Source: Apricaphanius iberus
Taxonomy: Eukaryota; Chordata; Actinopteri; Cyprinodontiformes; Aphaniidae
Length of the DNA: 64,000 nucleotides
Assembly: GCA_028564705.1 (NCBI GenBank)
Contig: JAPXFQ010000178.1
Span: 1 to 64,000, forward strand
Direction: 5' to 3'
The notes under the pieces were generated by a model. The model did no database searches and was not told where the DNA came from. It was given only the letters and a program-made list of their open reading frames with translations. Position numbers and translations under genes: made by a program. This document shows, piece by piece, positions 46,198 to 58,800 of this stretch. Within the stretch, counting starts at the first letter, position 1, and each line of letters begins with the position of its first letter.

Positions 46198-47906
46198 TTA
46201 ATACTTGGTTGCAAATCCTTTGCAGTCAATCACAACCTGAAGTCTGGAACACATAGACATCAGCACAAGCTGGGTTTCACCTCTGGTGATGCTCTGCCAA
46301 GCCTCTACTGAAACTGCAGTTCCTGCTTGTTCTTGGGACATTTTCCCTTTCAGTTTTGTCTTCATCAAGTGAAATGCATGCTCGATGGGATTTAGGTCAG
46401 GTGATTGACTTGGCCATTGTAAAACAGTCCACTTCTTTCCCTTCAGAAACTCTTTGGTTGCTTTTGCAGTATGCTTTGGGTCATTGTCCATCTGCACTGT
46501 TGCTGCCCATGAAATTTATTTAAGAGAGATGAAACAGGTGTGGGGGGGAATAGTGGGCGTGTGCCACGGGGTTTAGGGTGATGTGCCAGCGTTTTGTGCT
46601 ACAGCCTCAACTGTTCATTCAGTCACCTTTGCTTCTGACGCAGTGAGAAACTAGTGAAGAAAAAAAGTTTCATTATCTACTGCTAAGGCTGGGGAGACGC
46701 CATCTTTGATTCCTTCCTCGTTGGGAGTGCTCGCCATTAAAAGTCAGGAAATCGCGAAGATCTGACAGGAGAAGCCAGCGGAATCAACCTGGAGTCAAAT
46801 CCTACCCTGGAGCTATAAAACTCACTTAAACCCAGCAAGATCTACCCTTTTTTCAGGATGTGTATATTTTTTCTGTGGTATACCATGTTTTGAAGTGATC
46901 ACTTTTTTTTTTTTTTTGCTGTTTTTTTTCCTTCTCTCTTGTGTGGATTATAACTTTTGGGATCAAAGACAGAGCAGAGGCCTACAGGAACTTTGCAGTC
47001 TTAAGGATTTAATTATTTCTTATTTTTAGATTGGACAATTAAGATAATTTTTTTAGTAATTGAGTAATTCGTTGGGCGCTGGAATGTTTGTTGTGACCTC
47101 TTCCTGATATACGCCACTAAAGTGAGACTGAATTTATTCATGTGGAGTGTGTTTTTTCTTTCATTATTTTGGGTTTAAACTACTCCAGCAGTTCTAGATA
47201 TAGTGTCAAGGAACTTTTTGTGTGTTTTTTAGTGAAACAGCCCTTTACTGAAAGAATTTGAGGGGCTGATTGTTACAATATTTCCTGAAACACTTCAGAA
47301 TGAATTGTGCTGTTTTTATCTGCAGTCACATCATCAAGAAATACAAGCGAGCCAGTTCCACTGGCAGCCATTCATGCCCATGCCGTGACCCTTCCACCAC
47401 AGTGCTTCACTGATGAGGTGCTATGCTTAGTATCATGAGCAGTTACTTTCCTTCTCCATTATCTTCTCTTCCCATGACTCTGGTACAAGTTGATCTTGGT
47501 CTCATCTGTCCATAGGATGTTGTTCCAGAACTGTGAACGTTTTTTTAGATGTTTGGCAAACTCTAATCTGGCCTTTCTGTTTTTGGGGCTCACCAATGGT
47601 TTACATCTTGTGGTGAACCCTCTGTATTCACACTTGTGGAGTCTTCTCTTGATTGTTGACTGTGACACACATACACCTACCTCCTGTTGTGAAGGCTGTT
47701 TTCTTAATCATGGAAAGAATTCTTCGGTCATCCACCACACTTGTTTTCCGTGGTCTTCCGGGTCTTTTGGTGTTGCTGAGCTCACCGGTGTGTTCCTTCT
47801 TTTGAGAATGTTCCAAACTGTTGTTTTGGCCACACTTAATGTTTCTGCTATCTCTCTGATAGGTTTATTTTGTTTTTTTCATCCTAATGATGGCTTGCTT
47901 CACTGA
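46198..47906 (-). pseudogene. Tc1 transposase, split by an insertion and frameshifted
   Basis: The N-terminal half (47816-47459) has the GRPR-type motif between the two helix-turn-helix halves (TKRPGRPRKTS), then STIKRRLHKCEYRGFTTRC, and the first catalytic Asp in WTDETKINLY. A frameshift lies near 47640-47668. The C-terminal half (46497-46198) has the second Asp in MDNDPKHTAK and the SPDLNPIEH block with the last acidic residue. The central part is replaced by an LTR-like insert at 46498-47277. All three acidic residues survive, but the ORF is broken. Confidence 0.85.
46498..47277. mobile_element. possible solo LTR inside the Tc1 transposase
   Basis: A 780-bp insert begins TGTTGCTGCC and ends GATTGTTACA, the TG...CA form of an LTR. 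It contains a GAGCTATAAAACTC TATA box near 46810. The flanks show no identical 4-6 bp duplication, and some Tc1 sequence seems lost at the site. I see no ORF. The boundaries are estimated from where Tc1 sequence stops and resumes. Confidence 0.4.
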
Positions 47907-48258
47907 TGACAGCTCTTTGGATCTCATCTTGGCAGTTGACAGCAACAGGTTCCAAATGCAAATAGCACACTTGAAATAAATGTTGGACCTTTTATCTGCT
48001 CATTGTAATTGGGATAATGAGGGAATAACACACATTTGTCCATGGACCAGCTGAAAAGCCAATTGCCACATTACTTGTGGTCCCTTAACAAGTGGAAGGC
48101 ATATATGCAAACTGTAATTCCTACAACCTTCACATGACTTGGATGTAAATACCCTCAAATAAAAGCTGACAGTGCAGTTAAAACACATCTTGTTTGTTTT
48201 GTTTGGAATCCATTGTGGTGGTGTATAGAGCCAAAAATGTCCCGGTATTTATGGACCT

Positions 48259-48261
<3 letters not shown>

Positions 48262-48339
<78 letters not shown>
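48262..48339. repeat. (AT)n microsatellite
   Basis: About 39 uninterrupted AT units at the outer edge of the Tc1 right TIR. Expansion probably began from the TA target site. Confidence 0.97.
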
Positions 48340-48342
<3 letters not shown>

Positions 48343-49979
48343 TTCATTTGAAGTGATTTTGAAATGAAAATAAGAAAATGTTTGAGAAATAAATGTTTGA
48401 GTCAGGGAAATTTAATTTTTTAAAAGTTATTTTCACAAGTTATTTTCATTCATTAATCAGTTGCATGTTCTACTTCTGGAGAGTCATCAACACACTAAGC
48501 TGGTACTCGTATGAGAAAATGGCTCTGGGGGTACGTCAAAAAAGGTTGGGAAACACTGACTTAGATGATGTTGAGATGCAGCACTGACTATTCTCTGTTT
48601 CAGTGGAAAAGCAAACCAATTCTTTGAAATAACCAGCTAAGCTCTGGCTCTAGCAACCTCCAAGTATAAACTGAAAAGAATTATGTGCAAATAACAGTAG
48701 CAGAGATGTTAATTAGTGAATTATTTCAAATTACAGCAGTAGTGTAAAGTTTTTGGGTTTGTTGGGATGACTTTTGGTTGTAGCGTCTGACATCTGCAGG
48801 GAGGAAGGAGCCGTGATAACACTCCTTTATGCATCTAAGATGCAGCAGTCCCTCACTGACTGAGCTCAGCAGCTCAGCATCATCTTGATGCATGTGGGAG
48901 ACCATCTTTGTCCGTCAGCTATGTTACTTTGGCCAGAGTCCTTCTGCCTCTCACCAACACAATGTGGTTAAAGGCGCGTGGACAATCTATAATGCCAAAA
49001 CAGCTCTGAGGACAGAAATGCTGTATCTGAGTATCTGAGTGGGTAAATGTTGCACAAGTAATGTTGGAGAATTTTTTTGTCGTGGACAATGACATTACTG
49101 CACTTAAAACACCGGTTTCATCCGTCCACACGCAAACACTGAAAACTTTGGGCCTGTACACACGAAACCAGGTATCTAAAAAAACTGAGATATTTTTCTA
49201 TGGTTTGGCCTTTCATCCACACGTAAACGGAGATTTTCGGGACCAAAAACAAATCTTTTTAAAGACTTCAGCCAAAGTGGAGATTTGAGTTTTCTCTGTT
49301 TTCAGTATGTGCGTGTGGATGGATGAAAACAGTTTTAAAAGCCGTAATGTCACTATCAGTGACAAAAAAATGCTCAAACATCACTTGGGAAACCTGTGTT
49401 TACTATCACAGCTCATAGAATCCTCTGTAAACACATGGAAACAAACACAGCAGCCGTTTTTTGTTGTTTTCCTACACCTCCTTGTGTTCAAAATCGCCAA
49501 AAGAACAGATTAGATCAATTATTCAGTAGTTAATTCAGCCAAACGCTAAATTAACTACTGATTACAGCGACTATAAAGCCCCATGTTGTGTATTTCTGCT
49601 CATGTCTGGTTTGCACTGATCGTTACCTGCAGTCATATATATATCAATTTGTTTAGAACATTTTATTTTTATTTCTTGCATGCTTAGAAGTGTTGGTCTT
49701 ATCGTATGTTTGCACGAAGTACCGCAGCTATTTCCTGATGCTGTGAAACTGTTTACACATTTGACAATTATAGGAGCGGTACCAGGAAAGGTGTTTTGTG
49801 TTCTATCTCCACAAACCTAATCTTGTGCAATTCGTTCTACTAGAATTAGAACTTAATGTGAGTTCTCTGGTCAGATAAGATTTGAGATTTTGCCAAACAA
49901 ATAAACACTCCAGGAGGGTTTGGTATGAAAGAATGAATGAATATAAGAAAAAGGTTATAATGCTTATTGTTAAGAGTGT
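48340..49979. other. no gene seen
   Basis: Several short ORFs on both strands near 48919-49513 mirror each other around palindromic wording (ACACGCAAACACTGAAAAC and AAAACAGTTTT-type words). None has recognisable content. Confidence 0.35.
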
Positions 49980-49986
49980 TTCCCTT

Positions 49987-51599
49987 CTAAAAGTCTCCCG
50001 AGCCTCTGTATTGACGCCCCTGGAAGTCCAGCGGACGGCCCGGGTGAAGTCCTTTTGACGGACGAGGGTGGACAGCCCAGATGGCATCCTCTGATGGGAT
50101 GGAAGTCTGGTGGACATCCCCTGGTGGGACGGGAGTTGGATGGACGGCTGGATGGTCCTCTTTTGGGGACCTGGAGGTCCAGCGGGCAGAAGGACGGATG
50201 TCCGTTGGCGGGATGGGAGACGGGTGGAAAGCCCGGTGGTCCTCTCTTTTGGACGAGACAGAGGCTAGGGAGCTTGGCTGGTCGTTGGTGGAGGAGCCTG
50301 GTTGGTTGTCGCAGCAACAGAGGGATCTGGCTAGTTCCTGCTGACAGCGACGAAGTAGCCTGGCCAACAGAGCTTGGCCTGGGCACTCGGTAGCGGGTGG
50401 GCCTGACTCTAGGCACTCGGTGGCCAGTGTCGAGTCCCTCCTGGTCCTCACAGGAGAATTCGGTGGCCTATTAGGGTATGGTGGGTCCTGAAGGGCTGCA
50501 GCTCTGTAGGCCAAGAGGACTGCAAAAATAAAGACATAAGACACTTGGCACTTGGATAGATTCTGGCTCTGGATCAGGTTCTGGCTCTAGCAGCTCTGGG
50601 AGCAGAGAAGCTCTCGAGGCTCTGGGAGCGGCATATCCGGCAGCTCTGGCGTTGGAGGCGGCAGATCCAGCAGCTCTGGCAGCAGATCCAGCAGCTCCAT
50701 GGTGAACTGGACTGGAAGGTGGGTCAAGCAGGCAGACGCTGACTTCGGGCAGAGCAGACTGAAGTAGACACTGATTTCGATGGGCTCACTGAAGCAGCCG
50801 AGATGGGCGGAGCCGGTGCATAGGGAGAACCAGCGATAAGCTGAGTGCTCCTTTCTCCAACCCGGAAATTGCTCCTCTATGCCGGCACTGCTGTCTGCGA
50901 TGAAATAGTGAAGGAGCTTCATGCCTTCTAGGACCAGAGCCAGCAGAACAGAAGGCCAACCTAGTCCCTTTAAAGAATGTCCTCTGCTCCCAGCAACCTC
51001 CGTCATCGGTGTTGTTGCGGACTGAATGAGGAAGAATCGGGGGGGGAGCGGTGTGCTCCTCCGCCTTGAAGACTGCTCTGTGGTGCCTTTGCCGCCGATT
51101 GGAGTGAGGTGCTGGATACCCTGGGGAACAGAGATACTCAAATTTTTCCCAATAGAAGACCTCGAACAGCTTGTCTTCTCTGATGTAACGGGGACCCCGT
51201 CCTGAGGTGGAAGACGACACAGGCGCTGCAGCCGCAGCTGAATGGCTGGCTGTTACAGGGCGAGTGAGAAGGGCCCTGTGTGAAGCAGCCAGAAAAGGAT
51301 CTAAGACAGCAGGGGAGAGGATCGGTGGTGCGTGGAGTTTGGAGACTGAGCCGACGTTGGTGGAAGCGGATCTCCACCCCAAAAAGACAACTCCTTCTTG
51401 GCTGTATGAAGAAGGACGTCTGCTGCTTCCTCTAGGTCCTCCGCGTCATCCGAGCTGAGGCTGGAGTAGAACCGTAGAGTAGAATCATGAAATCCTCTGC
51501 TGCAGTAAGGCTAGCCGAGGCGTCTAAGCCCGAAATGTCGTCCAGCCAAGACCAGAGGGTCGGCAGGAGGTCGGGGTCTGGAGCTTCTGCTGGGTCCAT
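49987..51599 (-). pseudogene. gag-like, proline-rich internal region of an LTR element
   Basis: Downstream of the LTR (minus strand) an ATG at 51599 opens MDPAEAPDPDLLPTLWSWLD then DISGLDASASLTAAEDF. After a frameshift the frame continues SDDAEDLEEAADVLLHTAKK (about 51430). Further on it becomes Leu/Pro-rich, then His/Pro-rich repeats (HPTPVPPGDVHQTSIPSED). The gag-like call rests on position and character, not on a matrix or zinc-knuckle motif, which I do not see. No protease, reverse transcriptase or integrase follows, so the element is non-autonomous or deleted. The ORF at 50544 has a hydrophobic start resembling a signal peptide, probably by chance. Confidence 0.4.
50050..50270. repeat. 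degenerate minisatellite, about 36-43 bp units
   Basis: Successive units share GGGAYGGGAG, a TGGTGGA-like block and GTCCTCTTTT, for example near 50094, 50127 and 50209. On the minus strand this encodes Pro-rich HPxPVPPxD repeats. The unit length is irregular. Confidence 0.55.
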
Positions 51600-51618
51600 C
51601 TATTTAGCTGGATCATTC

Positions 51619-51885
51619 TGTCAGGATGCATGTGCGGAGTGCAAGGTGGTTTATTGGATTTGAGGTTATGGTGGCAGGAACAGAGGCACAGGACTGCGTG
51701 GAGACACATTGCTGGATACCTGTAATGATCCGGCACTGACTGAGGGAACGGGAGCTGGTTTTAAAGATGTGAGGTAAGGAGGATCTGGTGTGGATGATTT
51801 GGGACAACGGTGAGGATGATGATGATGATGAGGAGTAGGAGGAGGCGGAGGCGGAGTGGGAGTGAGTGAGGTGAGAGTCATAACA
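51619..51885 (-). mobile_element. LTR of a retrotransposon (5' LTR, minus orientation)
   Basis: Read on the minus strand, 267 bp from TGTTATGACTCTC to GCATCCTGACA, the TG...CA form. An AATAAA lies about 30 bases before the end (CCAATAAACCACC). A Glu/Asp-rich (GATGAT)n tract sits inside. The gag-like ORF begins 20 bases downstream. No second LTR was found. Confidence 0.6.
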
Positions 51886-51889
51886 AGTG

Positions 51890-53880
51890 GGTTGTTGTTA
51901 GGTCTCAAAAGGGTCATGATCCAAAACATGGCCTAATCAACACAGAAATGATTAACCAAATCATCTGAGACCCCAGATGTAGACCTTATAGAAAGATTTT
52001 GGTTTGAACTGAAGTGAAGAAAACAATTTACAGTAGATTGTTTAAAGAGAAAAGGCCAGAGAGCTCTTTCTTTGTTCCAACCTTGTGAGGCGTTGAAGAA
52101 AATTGTGCCGACAAGAATTTGGCTCAAAACATTTCTTAACAGGTATTTTCCCCCTCACTAAACAGAACTATTTAAATAAAAGCTTGATTTTGTTGTACAT
52201 TACCTTTTAGCTGGACCTCAACCACCGGTGCTAATAGATACGCTTGGCACCTTGTATTGTCGAGAGAGATCTTCTCCTGTGTGGATTTTAGACCCAAGAA
52301 GTAGATTACGATATACTTCAGAGAGAGCAGCTGGATGTTTCTAGACATATGGTGCCAGACTGGGATCGTGGCCTGGAAAAAAACAACATTCCAAGTCAGC
52401 TTTTCCTTTTATTGAAGTAGGTCACATGGGCCCCAGCATGTAAAACAGCCAGCTGGGAGCAGCACTCCACCTCAGAGTCCTGGCCCTGTCATCCAGTGAG
52501 GCACATTGTGGAATGGAAGCCATGACGGTTTGTTGCTGGGGGTTTTAGTGGTTTGGGATGATTATAAGGCTGCATGCAGAGGCTCTATCAGGTGATGGGA
52601 AGCTCAGCTCCAGCAGCTGAGCCAAAACAACCCCCACAGGAAATAGTGAGAGAGTGAGCTAGGTGAAACATGACCTATGATCTAACAGATATTGTCACCT
52701 GATTATTGGAACTGCTTGATTTTCTTCAATCGACACATTAGGAACGTTTCTCTCAAAACATGACTTAGTCCATAACACACTAAAAAATGGGACAGCCAAC
52801 TGGAATGGCACAATTAAACACCAGCAGCTCAGTTCTGTTCTGTTTGATCAAAATCAGGAACTATAGTCACTAGATGGATGGCTTATTAATCCTGTTGTAT
52901 CTCTTCCAAGCCTATCAGTCCTCTCAGCTCCAACCAGCCTGTGAGGAAGTAACAGTCCTCCCTCACAATCCAGTCCTATGTGAACATTTTTTGATAACTT
53001 TTGAATTTACTTGAACTGACCTTCCCAAATCTGAAAAAAAATTCACTACAGTAGAACTTTATCAAACAATGCTGTAACAATATTTAAAGAATGTGTTCCA
53101 TTCTTTATGAGGACTATAACACTGTATGGCGTCATGTTGGTTACTTTATCACAGAGTTATCACATGTGTGTTTAATATAGGAATGGAGCGGTGATGTCAT
53201 CCACTTAGAAAAAAATGCCAGAGAGCTCATAACCACGGAGACAACTGAGGCAACATTTTGAGATTTCTCCTCTCTGGAACCTGATTCAAACATGATTATT
53301 TACGGTGTTCTGAAACAGTGCCTCCTTGTGGATAAGACACCTATTGGATGAAATATGTTTGCTGCTAGACCTGGGTTCATCTCCGTGGAGACGCGGCCTA
53401 GTCTTCCTCTAACAACTTTCATCTTGGTCATATCTGTGCCACATCTGGAACGGTTAATCCCAACAAGCTGGTGGACAGATTGGAAATGTGGGGTACCATG
53501 TTGGGAAAAACAGCTAATTTGGTTTAGGAAAACAAGGACTACCTGGTTTCCTTTGACAATTTTGCATTTAAATTGAGAATTGCTTTTTAAGTTCCCCAAG
53601 GATTCATTATTGGGCCTTCCATCTGTAAAACTCCTAGGATATTTATGGAAGTCTGTTTCTTTAAAAAAAAAAAAAAAATTCTTATAACTTTTGTCATTTA
53701 AAAACTTCAGTGCAAGTCATGTCATACAGTTGTCAAATACGGCAGGTATATTATACATAGATTATACTTCTGTATCCTTGAATTAGGCATATAAGAAGAA
53801 AAAAAATTAAAAGAGAAAGGGGAAAGTGGGCGCAACCAACATTACAGTAAAAGAAAGGTCCATCTCAAGCAAGGATTAGT
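51890..53880. other. no gene seen
   Basis: ORFs on both strands at 53300-53599 overlap and mirror each other, with no family I recognise. No named repeat found. Confidence 0.35.
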
Positions 53881-53889
53881 AGAGCATAT

Positions 53890-55670
53890 CGATTTGAGGT
53901 ACCTTGGAATTGCGGACCATTCATCCATAAATTACTCTATTTTCATTTGTAATCCTGCTGTTACTCGCTCCATATGGTACACTTCTTGTAGTTTGTTCTT
54001 CCATTGAGTAATGATGGCGGACTGGGGTTTGAGCAAGGATATGGTAATTGTTTTTTATCCATTAGGAGGTATATTTTTAGTAAAAGAATGTTAAGGTTTA
54101 AACTGAAATGATTCAAGAATATCCCCAATACTGTAAATCTTGGTTCTAATGGTATTTCTACATCTAGACATTTTTTTTATTTCATTTTGTATAACTTTCC
54201 ACTACTTTATTATTTTGGACAATTCCAATACATATTCGCATGATCTCCCACAAGACCACAACCCCCTCCAACAATGGTCTGAAGTCCTACTAAATCTTAA
54301 GGGCTGTTCTGAAAATCTGAATTTGGTTTTCCATTCAAACTCTCTCAAGACTGGACTTTTCGTTAATTTATGTCCCTCCCTCAACATCTGTTCCCAGTCC
54401 TCATTTTTTATTATTATATTAATTTCCAATTCCCATTTTCTCTTGACATCAAATGTATTTACAGTACCTTCTTGTTGCAGTATTCAATTCAATTCAGTTT
54501 ATTTATATAGCGCCATTTCACAACAGATGTCATCTCAAAGCACTTTACAAGAAGAGTTATTACAATACAATGTTTAATTTAGGAATTAGAGAACCACAGA
54601 AGATTGCGTCGTGAATTCTTAGCAATCCCTCACACTGAGCAAGCATGAAGCTGAAGTATTTTGGAAGCAAGGGAGATATATTTACCATACATTGTTCTTT
54701 TAATGACTGAACAGAGAAAATGTTGTATATCACAGGGTACCGTCTTTAAGCAGGTCAAATAGTCATGTCTCTGTATGTAATGCTGCAAGGTAGATAGTTA
54801 TAAAAATCTTGGGTTGGAAGATCATATTTTTGTTGGAGCTGCTGAAACGATATCAGACTTCTGCTTTCAACCATTTGGCCCAGCATAATAAGGCCCAGTT
54901 TTTAAAAGAAGAAGCAGGAGGAAACTCTAAGTCATGATGAACTCTTATGAATCTGCAGAGAGAGATAGGGGGATTCTGTACCCTTTTAATATTTGGATTT
55001 CGATTTGGAGTAATTTTAGTCTATTTATTTGTAACCGCTTTCTTCTTTCTTTACCATGCATCAGGATTTATAAATGAAACTGTATCAAGGGGACTCTCCG
55101 GACAATCACCTTGCTCTATTCTACACCATACTTCTGCATGCCAGACCCATGCCAAAATTGATCTAAGTTGAGCGGCAGAGTAATAATTTTTCACATTTGG
55201 AACATTCAGTCCTCCAAGTTCTTTAGGGCACATAAGGGTTTTAAGTTGAATCCTTGGGCATTTTTTTTACTGCCAAATAAATCTTAAGAGCCATTTATTG
55301 AGTGTTGTAAATGTAGACATTGAGACTATAGGTAGTACTTGAATTAGAAAAAGTAATCTCAGTAGTATAGTCATTCTTATTATCTCTATCCTACCAGCAA
55401 GTGAGAGAGGCAGAATTTCCCACCTTGTGAGATTTTTTTTTATAATTTCATCCATCAGTTTACCACAGTTGGCTTTAAATAATTGCGAACCTTGTGGAGT
55501 AAATGAAACTCAAAGATATCTAAATCCTTGATTAGACATTTTAAAATTATATCTGCCCAAAAATGATCATCTTTGCGTCTAATTTTGAGTGATTTATTAA
55601 ATAAATCTGCTGCACATAATCTGTGTCTAACTGATGGCATAAATATTCCATAATGAACAGATTTTACTTT
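53890..55670 (-). mobile_element. L1-like LINE ORF2 C-terminal relic
   Basis: Minus-strand pieces in order: RRKDDHFWADIILKC (about 55580), LTRWEILPLSLAGRIEIIRM with LLFLIQVLPI and LLRFIWQ (55455-55267), then CPKELGGLNVPNVKNYYSAA (55233-55170). Further down are KWELEINIIIKNEDWEQML (about 54430) and a FWSCP-like block (LWSCGRS, about 54255), ending around 53890. This is the post-RT region of an L1-type ORF2. It has many stops and a nested L2 tail at 54484-54649. It may be the same family as the ORF1 relic at 26.5 kb, but that is untested. Confidence 0.75.
54484..54649 (-). repeat. L2 tail nested in the L1 relic
   Basis: ATTCAATTCAATTCAGTTTA, then TATATAGCGCCATTTCACAA, is the L2 3' end in minus orientation, about 166 bp. 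An AGTATT flanks it on both sides (54478 and 54656), a likely short target duplication. L1 reading resumes beyond it. Confidence 0.8.
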
Positions 55671-55828
55671 AACAAGCTAAATGATCTGAAGGGGCACAGA
55701 CAGAATAGGAAGATCCACCGCTGCTGATGCTGTGATGTGTGTGGGTAAAAAACAGATCGTCGTACATAAGTACATCATGATGGGACTGACATAATTTCCA
55801 AATGTTTGCAGTTAGTTTTTAGACATTC

Positions 55829-58800
55829 AATTTCAATTCAGTTTATTTATATAGTGCCATTTCACAACAAGTGTCATCTCAAGGCACTTTACAAGAAGAG
55901 TTATTACAATACAATGTTTAATTAGGTACTAGAGAACTACAGAAGATTGCGTCGTGACTTCTCAGCAATCCCTCACATTGATCAAGCATTAAGCAACAGT
56001 AGAGGGGAAAAACTCCCTTTTAACAGGAAGAAACCTGCAGCAGAACCAGGCTCAGCATAAGCGGTCATCTGCCGAGACCGTCTGTGGTTTGGAGAAGGCA
56101 GCAGAGACACAGAAAGAGCAACAGAACTGATGCAGAAGCAGAAGTTGGTAGCAGGACGTGGAGAACGTTCCACCACTGCAATGCCATCTTAGTCAGGGTC
56201 GTCAAGCAGGGCGGGTCAGGAGCACCTACTGTAGGAAGAGACTAAGAGAAACAGGTTAGCGCTTGAATTGACAGCTCATCATGCATTTGGAGAGAAGTAG
56301 GAGAGAAAGTAGGAACAGACCCTAATAATGTCCTCCAACAGCCTAGCCTAAAGCAGCATAGCTACTAACATTAACCTGTCTTCTAAATACTAGGAGACCT
56401 GGCTACCAACACTCTCTACCTGGCTTACATTCATCTATCTCTACCTAGATACTCTACCTCTTCCTATCCCTTCCTAGCTTTTGACACTCTACCTGACTAC
56501 TAACATTAACCTGTCTCTTCCTAGCTACCTGTCTAACATGTCTCTAACTAGCTGTCTAAACTGTCTCTAACTGTAAGCTTTGTCAAAGAGGAAGGTTTTA
56601 AGTCTAGTTTTAAAGATAGACAAGTTGTCTGCTCCACGAACCAACCCTGGGAGCTGGTTCCATTGGAGGGAAGCCTGATAGCTGAAAGATCTGCCACCCA
56701 TTCTACTTTTAGAAATCCTAGGAACTACCAGTAAACCTGCAGTCTGAGAGTGAAGAGCTCTGTTAGGAACATATGGAACAATCAGGTCTCTTATGTATGA
56801 TTGAGCTAGATTATTAAGAGCTTTATATGTCAGAAGGAGGATCTTGAATTCTATTCTATTTCTACTGGGAGCCAGTGAAGAGAAGCTAAAACAGGGGAAA
56901 TGTGATATCTTCTTCTTTTATTCATTAGAACCCTAGCAGCAGCATTTTGGACTAACTGAAGACTTTTAATTGTATTCTGTGGACTACCTGATAATAAAGA
57001 GTTACAGTAATTCAGCCTTGAAGTAAAAAAGGCATTGACTAGTTTTTCAGCATCACTCCTGGACAGGATGGGTCTAATTTTTGCAATATTCCTAAGATGA
57101 AAAAAGGAAATCCTAGAGACTTATTTAATGTGAGATCTAAATGACATATCTTGATCAAAAATAACACAGAGGTTATTTGCTTTATTACTGGAGGCCAATT
57201 TAATGCCATCCAGGTGAAGGGGCTGACTAAGTAGTTTCTTTTTCAGAGCTTCTGGTCCAAAGACGACAACTTCTGTTTTATCAGAATTCAGAAGCAAGAA
57301 GTTTAGAGTCATCCAAGTTTTTATGTCTTCCAGACATGCCTGTAGTCTACCTAACTGATTGGATTCATCAGGATTTATGGATAGATATAGCTGTGTATCA
57401 TCTGCGTAACTATGGAAATTTATCCCATGCTGCCTAATTATTTTACCAATAGGAAGCATATATATAGTAAAAAGAATCGGCCCAAGCACTGAACCCTGTG
57501 GTACTCCGCAAGTAACTATTGAGGTTGAGGAAGATTATTGTTTACCTGAACAAACTGAAATCTGTTAGACAAATAAGATTTAAACCAGCCTAGTGCTGTT
57601 CCTATTATACCGACACTTTGAAGCCTTTCTATGAGAATATTGTGATCAACAGTGTCAAAGGCAGCACTGAGATCTAACAGACCAGAATGGTCACCAGTCC
57701 ATTGTCTGAGGCTATGAGAATATCATTAGTAACCTTCACCAGAGCTGTTTCAGTGCTATGAGCTCTAAAGCCTGACTGAAACTTCTCAAACAGCTCATTA
57801 TTGTTTAAATGCTCACATATCTGGTGTGCAACTATTTTCTCAAGAATTTTAGATAAGAAGGGAAGATTAGACATCGGTCTGTAGTTAATTAAGTCGTTTT
57901 GATCAAGAGATATCTAAAATTGGATCAGCAATCAAAGGGAAAACTTCTTTTAAGAGTTTAGTTGGGATTGGGTCTAACATGCAAGTTGAAGGTTTTGATG
58001 AAGCTAATAATTTTAGTAGATCTGAAAGTTCGGCTGCATTAAAGCAGTTCAAGCATATATTAGGTTCAACCATTTTTGATGCTGCCTCATTAACTAAGGA
58101 AGAAGCAAGCATATTGGGAAGGTTCCCATTTATCTTATTTTTTATAGAGTCTATTTTATTTATAAAAAATTTCATGAAGTCGTCACTACTAAGAGCTTGG
58201 GGAATGGTTGGCTCGACAGAGCTTTGATCCTGTGTGAGTTTGGCAACTGTATTAAAAAGAAACCTAGGATTATTTTTATTCTCCTCGATTAAAGATGAAA
58301 AATATGCTGTTCTGGCTGTTCGAAGGCTCTTTTTATATAGCAATAGACTATTTTTCCACACTAAATAAGAATCCTGTAAATGCGTGGAGCGCCATTTTCT
58401 CTCTAGTTTTCGAACATTCTGCTTTAGGGTACGTAGCTCTAAATTAAACCAGGGAGCTAATCTTCTATGGCTAGCCACCTTCCTTTTCAAGGGGGCAACT
58501 TTGTCTATTGCCAGACGCAGGGAGGAATTAACGCTATGAACTAAAATGTCAAGTTGTGAGGGGTCAGGAGTTAAATCACTATTTTCTATTGTACTTTTAT
58601 ATACTGAGGAAATTAAAGTTGGAAGAGCTTCTTTAAAACTTGCTACAGCGTTGTCTGATAACGTTCTGGTATAATGAAGTTTTCTTTCAGGTTTGAAATG
58701 GTCAGTTAGAGTGAATTTAAAATTGATCAGAAAATGATCAGACAGGATAGGGTTATGTGGAAAGACTCATTTCTTCACAGTCAATGCCATAAGTCAGTAC

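Larger units (their letters stand above)
45951..48262 (-). mobile_element. Tc1/mariner element with long TIRs, interrupted
   Basis: Left TIR from 45951 (AGTCAGGTCCATAAATATTG) and right TIR ending near 48262 share about 200 bases in inverted orientation, through ACTGCACTGTCAGCTTTTAT and TTTACATCCAAGTCATGTG. Removing a roughly 780-bp insertion leaves about 1.5 kb, the usual Tc1 size. The transposase lies on the minus strand between them. It is bounded on the right by a long (AT)n tract. Confidence 0.85.

Noticed and set aside
49987..50544. Minus-strand ORF with signal-peptide-like start, as a secreted Pro-rich protein gene
   Set aside because: Its body is a minisatellite translation inside an LTR element remnant, with no splice or promoter context. 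The hydrophobic start is likely chance.
53300..53599. Overlapping ORFs on both strands as a possible gene
   Set aside because: No known motif, no splice context; the two strands mirror each other over the same bases.
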